From a virus, in the IMG/VR virus record IMGVR_UViG_3300028844_003967, positions 1 through 64,000 of that record: DNA of 64,000 bases; one strand, 5' to 3'. This document shows positions 49,929-60,393 of this stretch, one piece after another. The position numbers were made by a program, and so were the translations under genes. A model generated the notes under the pieces. It searched no databases, was not told the origin of the DNA, and was given only the letters and a program-made list of their open reading frames with translations. How positions within the stretch are numbered: position 1 is the first letter of the stretch; each line of letters opens with the position of its first letter.

Positions 49929-51464
49929 ATGGCAGATTGGGGTTTATATAGTGCTTTAAGAGGTACTGACGATTGGGCTCAAAAGAGACAAGACCAACAA
50001 ATGAATCTTCTTGCGGCTGAAAAAAGCGAAGCAAGAGAAAGACAAAAGGTTGCTGAATCTGCGTCTGCAGAAGCTGATATTGCAAAATACATGGAAGAAC
50101 TACAGAACTTAGAAGTTCTTCCTGAAGATCAAGAAAGAGTTGCACAAGCAGAAAAACAAGCTCGTCAAAATATTGTTGCTGGTATTGCTAAAAATAACGG
50201 AGATTTAAGAAGGTATATGAGTACGGGTGGTATAACTGCTCTTAATGATTATAAAACTTCTGTAATGCAATCAGAAGAAGTTAAACAAGCTGGTGTTAAT
50301 AAAGTTAATCTTACAAACTATCTTAATCAAGATGCTAAAGGAAACCAACGTCATAAATTTGTTGATGTTGATGTTCCTATGTTTGATGAAGAAGGAAATC
50401 AAATAGGTTCTGAAACTAAAAAAATGTCTTTCCAAGACCAATACGATTTGTATAAACAAGGAAAGATTAAAAATCTTAATTATGATGGTTCTGAAACAAG
50501 AATCAATATGGGAATTGAAGATTTTAATAGAATGTATAAAAATCCAGCTGACCCTTATCAAGAAGATAATTACGTTACTGCATCTAATATTTATGAAAAG
50601 ATGCTTAGTAAAGGAGCTTCAGAAGAATATGCAAGAGAGCAAGCTAACCGATATGCTGATATGGCTGCAAAAGGTGGAGATGTTTGGAGATGGAAAGCGG
50701 GAGATCAAAATGAGTTAGCATTAAAAATGGCTAAATTAAAAATGGCAAGAGATAAAGCTGCAGCAAAAGCAGCTGGTAGTGGAGGTAGAAATACTACTGC
50801 AACTCGAACATCTAATGTTATTGGAGAGGTTAATGAGTTACAATCAGGCTCAGTATTGCCATCTGGAAGAAATGACCAAAATGCTATTCTTTATAATTTA
50901 GGATTTAATAAAAATGATGATGGTGTATATATGCCTCCTTCTACTGGATTTGAAGTTAGAGATGCAATGAATCCTGAATTTAAATATGATTTAAAATATA
51001 TAGATAATATAGAATATAAAGATTATGTTGCTTTAGAAGATGAGAATGGTATTACGCAAAAATATTTAAGAGCAACTGTTAAATGGCCTGACCCAACATC
51101 TTTAATGGGCGGTGTGTTTTCTTGGGGTGATTGGGAAGATCAACCATTTACGGATAAAGTAGGTTATACGACTCCTAAAGACCCCTCAATAGAAAAAAAT
51201 TGGCAAATGGATTCGGATAATAATTATTTTACAGGAGATATATTAGTACCTATAGATAGAGCTATTAATACTCCGCATATTAAAATGCAAATGAATAAAA
51301 TGATTAATGTTAATGAAAATGCTGATTATACTTTTGGCAGCACTACTAATGAAGATATGCAAGAAATGTCAAGAGAATATTTAATGTATCTTTCAGAAGC
51401 TATGGATGTAAGTCCAGAAGAGGTATTAGAAACATTTATGATTGCTAATCAACAAAATCAATAA
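49929..51464 (+). CDS. virion cargo-type protein
   Basis: The 511-residue protein starts MADWGLYSALRGTDDWAQKRQ, has a long charged coiled coil (about 15-90) and a mixed remainder. It sits between the NlpC/P60 protein and the polymerase gene, the slot of ejected cargo in crAss-like phages. The 77-base gap before it contains a small stem (TTCTTA/TAAGAA near 49864-49878) and a TACATTTA box just upstream of the start. No catalytic motif is seen. Confidence 0.5.
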   Translation: MADWGLYSALRGTDDWAQKRQDQQMNLLAAEKSEARERQKVAESASAEADIAKYMEELQNLEVLPEDQERVAQAEKQARQNIVAGIAKNNGDLRRYMSTGGITALNDYKTSVMQSEEVKQAGVNKVNLTNYLNQDAKGNQRHKFVDVDVPMFDEEGNQIGSETKKMSFQDQYDLYKQGKIKNLNYDGSETRINMGIEDFNRMYKNPADPYQEDNYVTASNIYEKMLSKGASEEYAREQANRYADMAAKGGDVWRWKAGDQNELALKMAKLKMARDKAAAKAAGSGGRNTTATRTSNVIGEVNELQSGSVLPSGRNDQNAILYNLGFNKNDDGVYMPPSTGFEVRDAMNPEFKYDLKYIDNIEYKDYVALEDENGITQKYLRATVKWPDPTSLMGGVFSWGDWEDQPFTDKVGYTTPKDPSIEKNWQMDSDNNYFTGDILVPIDRAINTPHIKMQMNKMINVNENADYTFGSTTNEDMQEMSREYLMYLSEAMDVSPEEVLETFMIANQQNQ

Positions 51465-51469
51465 ATTTA

Positions 51470-54400
51470 TTGTTAATGAAGTCTGAAGAAAGTAGTAGAA
51501 TAACAGATAATATGAGTGATGAATTTTTATCTGAATGGATTGAAAGCGGTAAACCTATATCTGAATTTAAAAAATCTCAATCAGGTAAAGAAAAAGGTAT
51601 TGATATAAAAGAAACTGAAGATGCTATAATTGAATCAAATACAGATGATGATGCACGAGTAAAAGCTAATTTAGAAAAATTAAATGCATTAGCTGAACAA
51701 GAAGGTTTTTCTGTAGATGAAGTAGGTCAAAATTTTAAAGAAACAATAGGTCAAGTAAAAAGAGGTGTTCCTACTGGTTTTGAAGATACATATATTCCTG
51801 ATGTTCAGGAAAATAATCAAAGTTGGGCTGCTGATTTTGGCGAAGCATTATATGAAGGATTGGTTATTAACGCTGCAAAAGGAGTTACAAATTTAATTCC
51901 AACAATGTTTCAAATGAATCTTTTTAATACTTATGGGCTTCCTGGTGTTGATAAAAAAATAACAGATGATGTCACTAAGCTTACAATGGATTGGACTTCA
52001 GATTGGATTAATACTACTACTGCTTGGTTTGATGGAATTTCTCCTACATATAGTGATGCTTATTATAGAGGTGATTTTGACCGTAAATTAGCAACTGGAC
52101 TTGGACAAGGGCTTGGGTTTATTGGTGGTATTATGCTTGGTGGTGCGGGAGCCGTAGGTGCAATAGGAAAAGGTTCTAATATTGCTGCAAGACTTGGTAG
52201 TTTTGCAACTGGAACAACCATGATGTACCCAATGGTTTATGAAGAAGCTATTGAAAATAATATTGATCCAGCTCATGCTTCTCGATTAGCTTTAGGTATA
52301 TCGGGATTAGTTTCTTTAACTGAAGGAGCTGCACTTGAAGCTATTGGTAAAACAATGAGTAAACCTCTTGTAAATAAAGCTACTAAAGAAGTTCTAAAAA
52401 AAGAATTAACAAAACTTGGTAAAGCCACTTCATTAAAAGATATATATAAGCTTGAACAAAATTTTGCTAAAGGATTTAGTCAAAAAATTAAAGCTGTAGG
52501 TCCAAAAATGTTTCAAGGTTCTGCTATTGAAGCTGGTCAAGAATTTTCTCAAACATATATTGAGGAAGGAATGAAGCAGTTATATGATGGAACAATAGGT
52601 AGAGACAAGAAAAAAGGTGAAGGTGCTTTTGGTGCAGAAATAAGACCTTGGAAAGAAAAAGGATATGAAACTTTTGAAGAAGCTGTTTTTGGAGGATTAG
52701 TTGGTGGTATTCTTGGTGGAGCACTTCCTTCTACCGGAATGTTTAAAGGAAAAGTTCAGCAAGAAACTTTATTTAATTATGTAAATAAAAATGTTCGTAA
52801 AGGTAAACATAAAAATATATACAAAATAGAGCAATCTATTCGTGAATTACAGAATACAGGAAAATTAAATGAAGAACAAGCTAATCAAGCATCTGCTGAA
52901 ATAAAAAAATTAGTTAAATATTCTAACGAAACTAAGGCATTAAATATAACTGACGATATTGCTAATTATCAATTATATCAACTTTCTGATTATAATAAAC
53001 AAATAAAAAGTAATATAGATAAAAACTTTAAAGAAGCAGATAATTTACCTAAAGCTATTAATCAAGCCTATAGGGTTAATAGAGATATGGGTGATAAATT
53101 AGTAACTGCTATCAATCAGGATATGGATGATATTATTACTGATAAAAAACCATATACAAAAAGTAAAAATAAGTTTGAAAAAAGATTACAAGAGTATAGA
53201 AAACTTGCTGGAAAAGTTTATAATAATGAAATAACCGAAGAAGATTTTAATGCTGAATTAGAATCTATTAAAACTGGTAAAACTGCTAAACCATCACAAC
53301 AAAAAGCAGAGAAGGACAAAGCGAAAGCTGTTGAGTATAAAACTAAAGATGGTGATACTATTACTGAATCAGCTATGCAAGATGCTGAATCTATACTAAA
53401 AGGATATAATGCAGCATTAGATATAAGTCCAGAAGCAGAAGCTGAATTTCAAGCTAAGTTAAAAGAAGAATACGGTATTGAAAAAGAGGGATTAAGATTC
53501 TTAGTAGAAAACGAAGGAAGTACTGTTGATGAAATGAAAGCTAATCTTGAAGCTACTGAGATTGCTGATAAGAAAGAAGAACCTAAAGTTAAAAAAGTAA
53601 AAGCTTATAGAACCGAGGGTACTGAAATGGGGAAACTTGATACTGCTTTTAGAGGTAGTGGAAAGTACTATGCTTTAGATAAACCATTTGTTACTGGTAA
53701 AGAGGGAGAGGTTGTTACTGAAAGTGAAATTGAAATAGATGAGTCTAAAACATTAGATTTAACTAAATCACAAGAAACTGGTAAGGAAGATTCTGCTTCT
53801 AAGAAATATAGCGAAATAAGAAAAGAGGCTAAGAAAAGATTTGATGCTATTCCTCGTAAAGAAAGAAAAACAAATACATTCAATGATTTAGTTCAAGAGG
53901 TTGCTTTAGAACAAGGTATTGAGGGTGTTGTTAGTTACATTGAGCCAGGTGCTCCTGATGTTGATGTAATGAAAGAATACGGTAGGGAATATGTTGACTA
54001 TAGAAAACCTACTGATAAAACTAAAGAAGAAGAACTATCTGTTAAAGAGCAAACAATAGAATCTTTAAAAAATGATTTAAAAGGTGAGTTTGTATCTGAA
54101 GAAGCTAAAAAGGAAATACAAGAAAAAATAGATAAATTAGAAGCTGAAGTAAAAGTTGAAGATGAACTTGATGAAGATGGCGTTGAAGAACAAATCCAAG
54201 AAGATGAACAAGTTGAAGAACAAACAGAAGAAGAATTAAAAAATGATTTAGCTAACATTGAAGATGCAGAAATAGTTGAAGATTTAGAGAAACCAACACA
54301 ACAAAGTAGTGAGGTTAAATCTCAAAAAGATATTGATGATGCTATAGATAGCGCATTTGATTTTCTTAATGATAATGAAAGTGACCCTAAAGAACAAAGA

Positions 54401-57400
54401 GCAACAACTAATGTTATTGCTAAAGATACTGTTAGAAATAATCCAGCTCTTCAAAAGAAAATTGTTAAACACTTTAGAAAAATATTCCCTAATATACCTG
54501 TAAAGCAAGTTGAAAGAATTGCATCTGAATATGGTGGACAAGTATTGGGTAGAGTAGTTGAGAAAGGAATTGAAATAGATTCTTCACAAGCTTTTCAAAA
54601 TACAATTATACATGAGTACGCTCACGTATATATGAAAATTCTTGGTAAGAATGATCCGGTAATAAAACTTGGTTTAGAATTAATTGAAGATACTAAATAC
54701 TTTGAGGATGCTAAAAAAGCTTATCCTAACCTTAGTAAAGCTGACCAATTAGAAGAAGCATTAGCTGAAGCTATTGCTGATAATTCTTATGAAAAACTTA
54801 AAATTAAATTTGAAGGAAGTAATGTAGATAAGTTTGTTGCTTTCTTAAAAAAGTTTTGGTCAAGAATAAAAAGACAGTTTACTAAATCTAAATCTAAGGA
54901 TATAGTAGATATTATTTCGGATGGTATAACTTTCCGAGAACAACCTTTTATGTATAACTCTAAAATACTTACTGGAGTTAACAAGGAGCAACGTGCTACT
55001 AAGAAAGCTGTTGAAGCTACTTCTATGATACAAGGTTATTTATCTATGCTTAGAATGAAAAAAGTAGAAGATAAGAACTTTATCTTTGACCCTAATAATT
55101 CTGCACAAGTTTCCGGATTTGTTTATACTGCTTTTAAAAATAGATATAATTTAGAAAAAGAAAATAAACTTAAAGATAATCAGGTAAAGATATTTGATGA
55201 TGTAACAATAGATTTAATTCCAGAAGAAACTAAAGCTGATGTAGCTGCTAATAGAAATGCTGTTATGAGTTCTATGGAAAACGATATGCCTCAATTATAC
55301 GAGGTAGTTCAAAGGTCTATTGAATCATTAACTAAAAGTGCATTACCAACTTTAGAAGAAATATCTTCTGATAGTGCTGTAAAAGCTAACAAAAAAATAT
55401 CTGAATCTATTAGGTCTATTGTTACTGCTATTATTGATTATGATGGTAGAATTATAGATGCTAATAACATAGATAGATATGTTGCTGATTTAGCTGCTAA
55501 TACTTATGGTAAGGCTGGGTTTGAAGCTCAACTTCAAAAAGATGCAGAAAAAGGTAAAAGTATTGAAGCAAGTAGGTTTTATGAAATGCTTGGTCAAATG
55601 TCACCATCAATCAAGCAATCTATTGTAAGTGAGTTATCTTCTTTAATTCAAACTAAATATACGGGATTAACATTACAAGATGAAAATGGAGTTCCTAAGC
55701 TTACATCAAAAATAGTTAATGAAGATGAATCTGTTAAATCGCAACTTGATAGTTTCTATCAAAGAATAGAATTATTAAATGATGATTTTGGTTTAGATGA
55801 TTTTATTGATGTACCAAAAAATAGATATCTACTTAAAAACAAAGATGTTGATGCTTTAAATGAAGCTAAAAATATAATTGAACAATTATATGATATTCAA
55901 ATAGACAATGAAACATGGGGTAGTTTATCTGATGATATTATAAAATCTTCTAAAGAGGATTGGGGAATGAGTAATTTCCTAAGAGCAGTTAACGATGTTA
56001 TCAAAGGAGATAAACGTCCAAAAGCTATAAATACTTGGAGTAAAAAAGTTTTTAAAGCTGTTTCTGATAAAACTGCATTGACAAATAACTTCCCTAACAT
56101 GAGTGGGAATAGTGTTTCGTCTACAAACTTTGGTTATTTTATTTCTGAACAAGCATCAATGATGTTTAATAAAGAAGGACATTTAGATAAGATGAAAAAA
56201 AATCCTATCTACAAAAATAATCCTGTCTTTAAAATGATTGTAAATAACTTTGAAAAAAACGAAGTTAAAGATATTGATTGGGCTGTGCATGATGCTTTAA
56301 GTAACATGTACACAAGTAAAGTCATGGATCATCCAAGACAATATAAAGCTGATACAGTTATTGTAGGTTTATCTTATTTTGCAAATGATGCAAGTAAAAA
56401 TAGCTATAGACAAAGTATAGGTGTATCTGGAGATAGAAGTAAAATTACAACAGTACGTTCTCCAAGATTTGATAATTTTGAAGCTATTAAAGAGCAATTA
56501 ATTAAAGATGCTGCTACTCAACAAAAAATATTTAATAATGCAGTCAAAGGTCTTGATGTCAATTCTGATGAATATAAAAAGATTGTAGAGAACTTTAATG
56601 ACATGTACATGAATAAAGTAGTAGATGGAAAAGTTGTTACTCCTAATAGTAAGTTATATCCAAGTGAAGCTACTAAACAAAACAAAGCTAATATAGCTTA
56701 CATTAAACAAGTTGTTAGAGGAAACAAACTTGAAGCTGCTATATCAAAAGACCATGTAGGTGCAAAGGAAAAATATAAAAGCTTTGACGAGTTAGTAGGT
56801 GCTTATTATTACACTGAAGCTATTAACAGAAATGCTTTAATGGATTTGTTTGCTGGTACTATGTTAGACCGTAAAAATGTAGCTGATGCTGTTAAACGTG
56901 GTTCAGGATATAATTCTGGTGGTACTTTAATTGAACATAATAAACCTGTTACGTTTGTTGTTTATGATGTTCCAAGTGAAGTTGAAGAAGGAGAATACAC
57001 TTCTGATTCAATGAGTATAGATGGAACACACTTACACAAACACACTATGGATGATGCTGGTGTTATGGGTAATGTAGGTACTAATAAAAAAGATTTTATA
57101 TTTCAAGTAGACCCAAGTACTTCTAAAACGTTTATGGTCAAGATGAGTTCTATTGGAATAGAACAAAATGAAGATGGTACTAACTTTGATAAAATGGGCC
57201 CAGAATACAAAAGAATGGGAGATGCATTTTTAAAAGCCGAAAAGTATTTTGCTAATAAGTATGGAGATAATGCACCGCATATTAAGTTTGTTGATAGTAA
57301 AACATTAAAAGGTAATGACGGTAGCTTTAAGAAAGTTAAACTTACTGATTTACTTAACGATTTAGAGAATAATGAATTTGGTTCTCTTGAAGATGCTTCT

Positions 57401-60391
57401 TTTGAAATGGAAGTTAATAACCATAGAGTTGCTTTTGACCTTAATAAAGATTTATCTAAAATTCCTTTAGAACAACAAGAAGTGGTTCTTTCTACTCAAG
57501 AAAGAGTTATTGCTTCTACTAAAGCTACTAAAGCTGAAATAGATACTTTTGAACAATCTATTGTTGATATGCTTCAAGAAAGCTTAGGTATGTCTAATGA
57601 AGATTATTATAAATCTAAAACTAAACGAGATGTAAATAATCCTCAAAAGTTTTTAGACAGTTTGCTTAAAAATGCTGATGAGCAAAAATCAAATTCAATA
57701 TCTGAATTGCTTTATAATATTAGAGATTATAATCAAGCAAATCCAAGTAATCCAATTACCGTTTATGATGACCCAAATTTAGTTAATCTTGTTCAACAAG
57801 CCATTGCTACTAAATTTACTAAAGATGGTATTCGTACAGAAATGGCTGGAAATTATTTACATATGTTACCTAACTATGGAAATGATTTAAAATGGTATGA
57901 CTATGGTAAAACAGGAACAGAAAGTCATCCAGAGATAGGTGCGCCAATGTCAATGTTTGTTCAAAAAAAAGAAGGAGAAACTGATGCAGAATATGTAACC
58001 AGAGCAAATAAATATTTAGAAGATGCTAAAGCTAAAGGTGGATTAAGAACTGTTGTTGTTCGTGTTCCTGCTTCAAAAGGTATGTCTACATTTGTAGCTA
58101 CTGTTAAATATTTTACAGACCCTTCAGTTAATACTGTTATAGTTCCTGATGGATTTATTAAGGCTTCGGATGCTGATCACGATGGAGATAAAACTTTTGT
58201 CTATAGAGAGGATATAAAAGCTGATGGTACAATTAATGTAAATTCAACTAAAAACAAAGCGTTTAATGAACTACATAAACGTATATCTTCTGAAGCTCTT
58301 GTTGAGGAAACAAAAGACAGTTTAAAGTTAGAGCCTATTAAAGATATTTTAGAAGAATATAATTTAGACCAAACTAAAGATTATAAATTAACGGATGCTG
58401 TAGAGTTAGCTAATATTACTGAACAAATGGGATTTGGTGAACGTGCTATTGGAATATTAGCAAATGCTTCTAAAATGTTATCAGTAATGAGTCAGTCAAA
58501 AGAAGGTTTAAAATTTGAACTTAGATTTGGCTATGAAATGGAAATGGATAATGGTACTCTAAGAGGAAAACTTTTAGATTATGCTGAGAGTACTCAATAT
58601 CAAGATTTTGTAGATACTCAAGGTTCTGATATGGCAAGGCTATTACAAGCTGCATTAGATATGGGTAATGACCCTATATTAATGTCCACCGGTATTAATG
58701 CAGAAACAATTAATGTAGCAACAACATTAACATTACTTGGTGTTCCAACTAAACAAGTAATAGGCTTTTTAAACAATCCAGCGATTAAAGACTTTAATAT
58801 TGCGTTGACTAAAATTAATGGTGGTTTTGGTATTGGAGAAAGCACTACTGCTTATAGATTACAAGAAGAATATTTACAAACTATATCTCCTGATAAGTCA
58901 AGATTTAAAGATGCTGAATCTTTAAGAAAGCATATTGATAATAATAATGGAGAAATTAGAAATCTTAAAGAAGGTGTTTATCAAACTAAAAAAGGAGATG
59001 TTTATTTTTCTGTTACTAATGTGGGTGAGCAAGGTATTGGAACAATAGAAATGATTGGTGCAGATAGATTAACTGGAGAGTATTCTGATTTAGCTATAAT
59101 TGAAAAGTACTTAGAAATAAAATCATATGCTGATGCTCTTCAAAAATTACTTCCTATTATAAAGTTAGATACTAATTTACCTAATAATGGAGTTGGAATT
59201 AAAAACTTAAGTGATGTAGAATCTGATATTAAGCAAGATGAATATCCAATTACTGTAGATAATTTACTTAATAGACCATTAAATAAACATCAGATGCAAG
59301 TAGCTGAATTACAAAAATCATCAGCTAAAAGTAAATTTATTACTCAGAACGATTTCTTTTTTGGTCTTACTAAAAAATTCAATAGACCTAAAGCTTCTAT
59401 AGATAATTCTTTTATGCATCAACATGCTGAAAAAAGTTTAAGATTAGAACATTCAGACCCTAAGAAATTTATTTATGATTTTGCAAATGACATTAGTAAT
59501 ATTATTTACTCCGGTTTAAGTGGAGAAATAAATGTTCCAGATGCTCGTTGGCAAGATTCACAAATAAGACAAGAAGTAGAAATGTACTCTAAATTAAAAA
59601 ATGAAAATCGTCAAGAGTATAATAATGATATGGCAAACTTGCCTGAAATGTATTCAAATGCTATTGAAGAATTGATTCCTCAATATGAAGAAGCTTTAAA
59701 TAATTTTGATAGAAATTTAGAATTATCTAAGAATAAATTTATTAATGCTTTACAAGTATCTTATAAGCAAGATGAGGATGGAAGTAAAAGTGAGTATTTA
59801 ATTAAGTCTAAAACAGGATATAGTAAAGAAAGCCCTACTGTTAAGCAAGAAATTAAAGATGCATTTCTTAAGTTACCACAAGATATGCAAGATAAATTTG
59901 TTGATTATCAATTACTACGTCATGGGGTTAATGAAAAAATGGGTAGCTTAATGGGTATGTTACCTAACAGTCTTGGTCTTAAAACAGATGCTCTTTCTTC
60001 TATTAATGAAATAACTAAGATGGGTAGTAGAGAAGATTATTTTAAAAATCAAAAAAATCTTATAGAAAGAAATACTGCTTTATCAATGCTTAATACATTA
60101 TCAGAGCCTAAGTATGTTGAAAAGATTGAAGAAGGTAACGATAATTTATTAGGCTTAAATAGTCGTGATGCTTATATAAAGCAAGGAGAAAATATATATA
60201 AAAGAACAAGTGATAAGGTTGATATAAAAGGTAATGAACTTCCTATATATAAGAAGATAACTAATGATCAGTTTGTTGCTGGAAAACATTTTACTAAATT
60301 TGGTACCGAAGAATCATTAGAAGAAAGTAAAATTTCTGATGAGCAGATTGAGGAAGAAATAAAAAAATGTAGAATTAAACCTAAGAAATAA
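51470..60391 (+). CDS. giant virion RNA polymerase with zincin domain
   Basis: The 2973-residue protein has several parts. About 205-235 is a Gly/Ala hydrophobic segment. At about 712-765 (KAYRTEG ... GKYYALD) lies a possible ADP-ribosyltransferase-like fold. A charged coil follows at about 880-960. HEYAH at 1048-1052 is an HExxH zincin. DADHDGD at 2234-2240 gives the catalytic DxDGD (Asp2236, 2238, 2240) of two-barrel RNA polymerases, preceded by VNTVIVPDGF as in YonO/crAss-type enzymes. phi14:2 gp66 has the same DxDGD and is packaged to transcribe early genes. The role here is inferred from that. Confidence 0.82.
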   Translation: MLMKSEESSRITDNMSDEFLSEWIESGKPISEFKKSQSGKEKGIDIKETEDAIIESNTDDDARVKANLEKLNALAEQEGFSVDEVGQNFKETIGQVKRGVPTGFEDTYIPDVQENNQSWAADFGEALYEGLVINAAKGVTNLIPTMFQMNLFNTYGLPGVDKKITDDVTKLTMDWTSDWINTTTAWFDGISPTYSDAYYRGDFDRKLATGLGQGLGFIGGIMLGGAGAVGAIGKGSNIAARLGSFATGTTMMYPMVYEEAIENNIDPAHASRLALGISGLVSLTEGAALEAIGKTMSKPLVNKATKEVLKKELTKLGKATSLKDIYKLEQNFAKGFSQKIKAVGPKMFQGSAIEAGQEFSQTYIEEGMKQLYDGTIGRDKKKGEGAFGAEIRPWKEKGYETFEEAVFGGLVGGILGGALPSTGMFKGKVQQETLFNYVNKNVRKGKHKNIYKIEQSIRELQNTGKLNEEQANQASAEIKKLVKYSNETKALNITDDIANYQLYQLSDYNKQIKSNIDKNFKEADNLPKAINQAYRVNRDMGDKLVTAINQDMDDIITDKKPYTKSKNKFEKRLQEYRKLAGKVYNNEITEEDFNAELESIKTGKTAKPSQQKAEKDKAKAVEYKTKDGDTITESAMQDAESILKGYNAALDISPEAEAEFQAKLKEEYGIEKEGLRFLVENEGSTVDEMKANLEATEIADKKEEPKVKKVKAYRTEGTEMGKLDTAFRGSGKYYALDKPFVTGKEGEVVTESEIEIDESKTLDLTKSQETGKEDSASKKYSEIRKEAKKRFDAIPRKERKTNTFNDLVQEVALEQGIEGVVSYIEPGAPDVDVMKEYGREYVDYRKPTDKTKEEELSVKEQTIESLKNDLKGEFVSEEAKKEIQEKIDKLEAEVKVEDELDEDGVEEQIQEDEQVEEQTEEELKNDLANIEDAEIVEDLEKPTQQSSEVKSQKDIDDAIDSAFDFLNDNESDPKEQRATTNVIAKDTVRNNPALQKKIVKHFRKIFPNIPVKQVERIASEYGGQVLGRVVEKGIEIDSSQAFQNTIIHEYAHVYMKILGKNDPVIKLGLELIEDTKYFEDAKKAYPNLSKADQLEEALAEAIADNSYEKLKIKFEGSNVDKFVAFLKKFWSRIKRQFTKSKSKDIVDIISDGITFREQPFMYNSKILTGVNKEQRATKKAVEATSMIQGYLSMLRMKKVEDKNFIFDPNNSAQVSGFVYTAFKNRYNLEKENKLKDNQVKIFDDVTIDLIPEETKADVAANRNAVMSSMENDMPQLYEVVQRSIESLTKSALPTLEEISSDSAVKANKKISESIRSIVTAIIDYDGRIIDANNIDRYVADLAANTYGKAGFEAQLQKDAEKGKSIEASRFYEMLGQMSPSIKQSIVSELSSLIQTKYTGLTLQDENGVPKLTSKIVNEDESVKSQLDSFYQRIELLNDDFGLDDFIDVPKNRYLLKNKDVDALNEAKNIIEQLYDIQIDNETWGSLSDDIIKSSKEDWGMSNFLRAVNDVIKGDKRPKAINTWSKKVFKAVSDKTALTNNFPNMSGNSVSSTNFGYFISEQASMMFNKEGHLDKMKKNPIYKNNPVFKMIVNNFEKNEVKDIDWAVHDALSNMYTSKVMDHPRQYKADTVIVGLSYFANDASKNSYRQSIGVSGDRSKITTVRSPRFDNFEAIKEQLIKDAATQQKIFNNAVKGLDVNSDEYKKIVENFNDMYMNKVVDGKVVTPNSKLYPSEATKQNKANIAYIKQVVRGNKLEAAISKDHVGAKEKYKSFDELVGAYYYTEAINRNALMDLFAGTMLDRKNVADAVKRGSGYNSGGTLIEHNKPVTFVVYDVPSEVEEGEYTSDSMSIDGTHLHKHTMDDAGVMGNVGTNKKDFIFQVDPSTSKTFMVKMSSIGIEQNEDGTNFDKMGPEYKRMGDAFLKAEKYFANKYGDNAPHIKFVDSKTLKGNDGSFKKVKLTDLLNDLENNEFGSLEDASFEMEVNNHRVAFDLNKDLSKIPLEQQEVVLSTQERVIASTKATKAEIDTFEQSIVDMLQESLGMSNEDYYKSKTKRDVNNPQKFLDSLLKNADEQKSNSISELLYNIRDYNQANPSNPITVYDDPNLVNLVQQAIATKFTKDGIRTEMAGNYLHMLPNYGNDLKWYDYGKTGTESHPEIGAPMSMFVQKKEGETDAEYVTRANKYLEDAKAKGGLRTVVVRVPASKGMSTFVATVKYFTDPSVNTVIVPDGFIKASDADHDGDKTFVYREDIKADGTINVNSTKNKAFNELHKRISSEALVEETKDSLKLEPIKDILEEYNLDQTKDYKLTDAVELANITEQMGFGERAIGILANASKMLSVMSQSKEGLKFELRFGYEMEMDNGTLRGKLLDYAESTQYQDFVDTQGSDMARLLQAALDMGNDPILMSTGINAETINVATTLTLLGVPTKQVIGFLNNPAIKDFNIALTKINGGFGIGESTTAYRLQEEYLQTISPDKSRFKDAESLRKHIDNNNGEIRNLKEGVYQTKKGDVYFSVTNVGEQGIGTIEMIGADRLTGEYSDLAIIEKYLEIKSYADALQKLLPIIKLDTNLPNNGVGIKNLSDVESDIKQDEYPITVDNLLNRPLNKHQMQVAELQKSSAKSKFITQNDFFFGLTKKFNRPKASIDNSFMHQHAEKSLRLEHSDPKKFIYDFANDISNIIYSGLSGEINVPDARWQDSQIRQEVEMYSKLKNENRQEYNNDMANLPEMYSNAIEELIPQYEEALNNFDRNLELSKNKFINALQVSYKQDEDGSKSEYLIKSKTGYSKESPTVKQEIKDAFLKLPQDMQDKFVDYQLLRHGVNEKMGSLMGMLPNSLGLKTDALSSINEITKMGSREDYFKNQKNLIERNTALSMLNTLSEPKYVEKIEEGNDNLLGLNSRDAYIKQGENIYKRTSDKVDIKGNELPIYKKITNDQFVAGKHFTKFGTEESLEESKISDEQIEEEIKKCRIKPKK

Positions 60392-60393
60392 TT

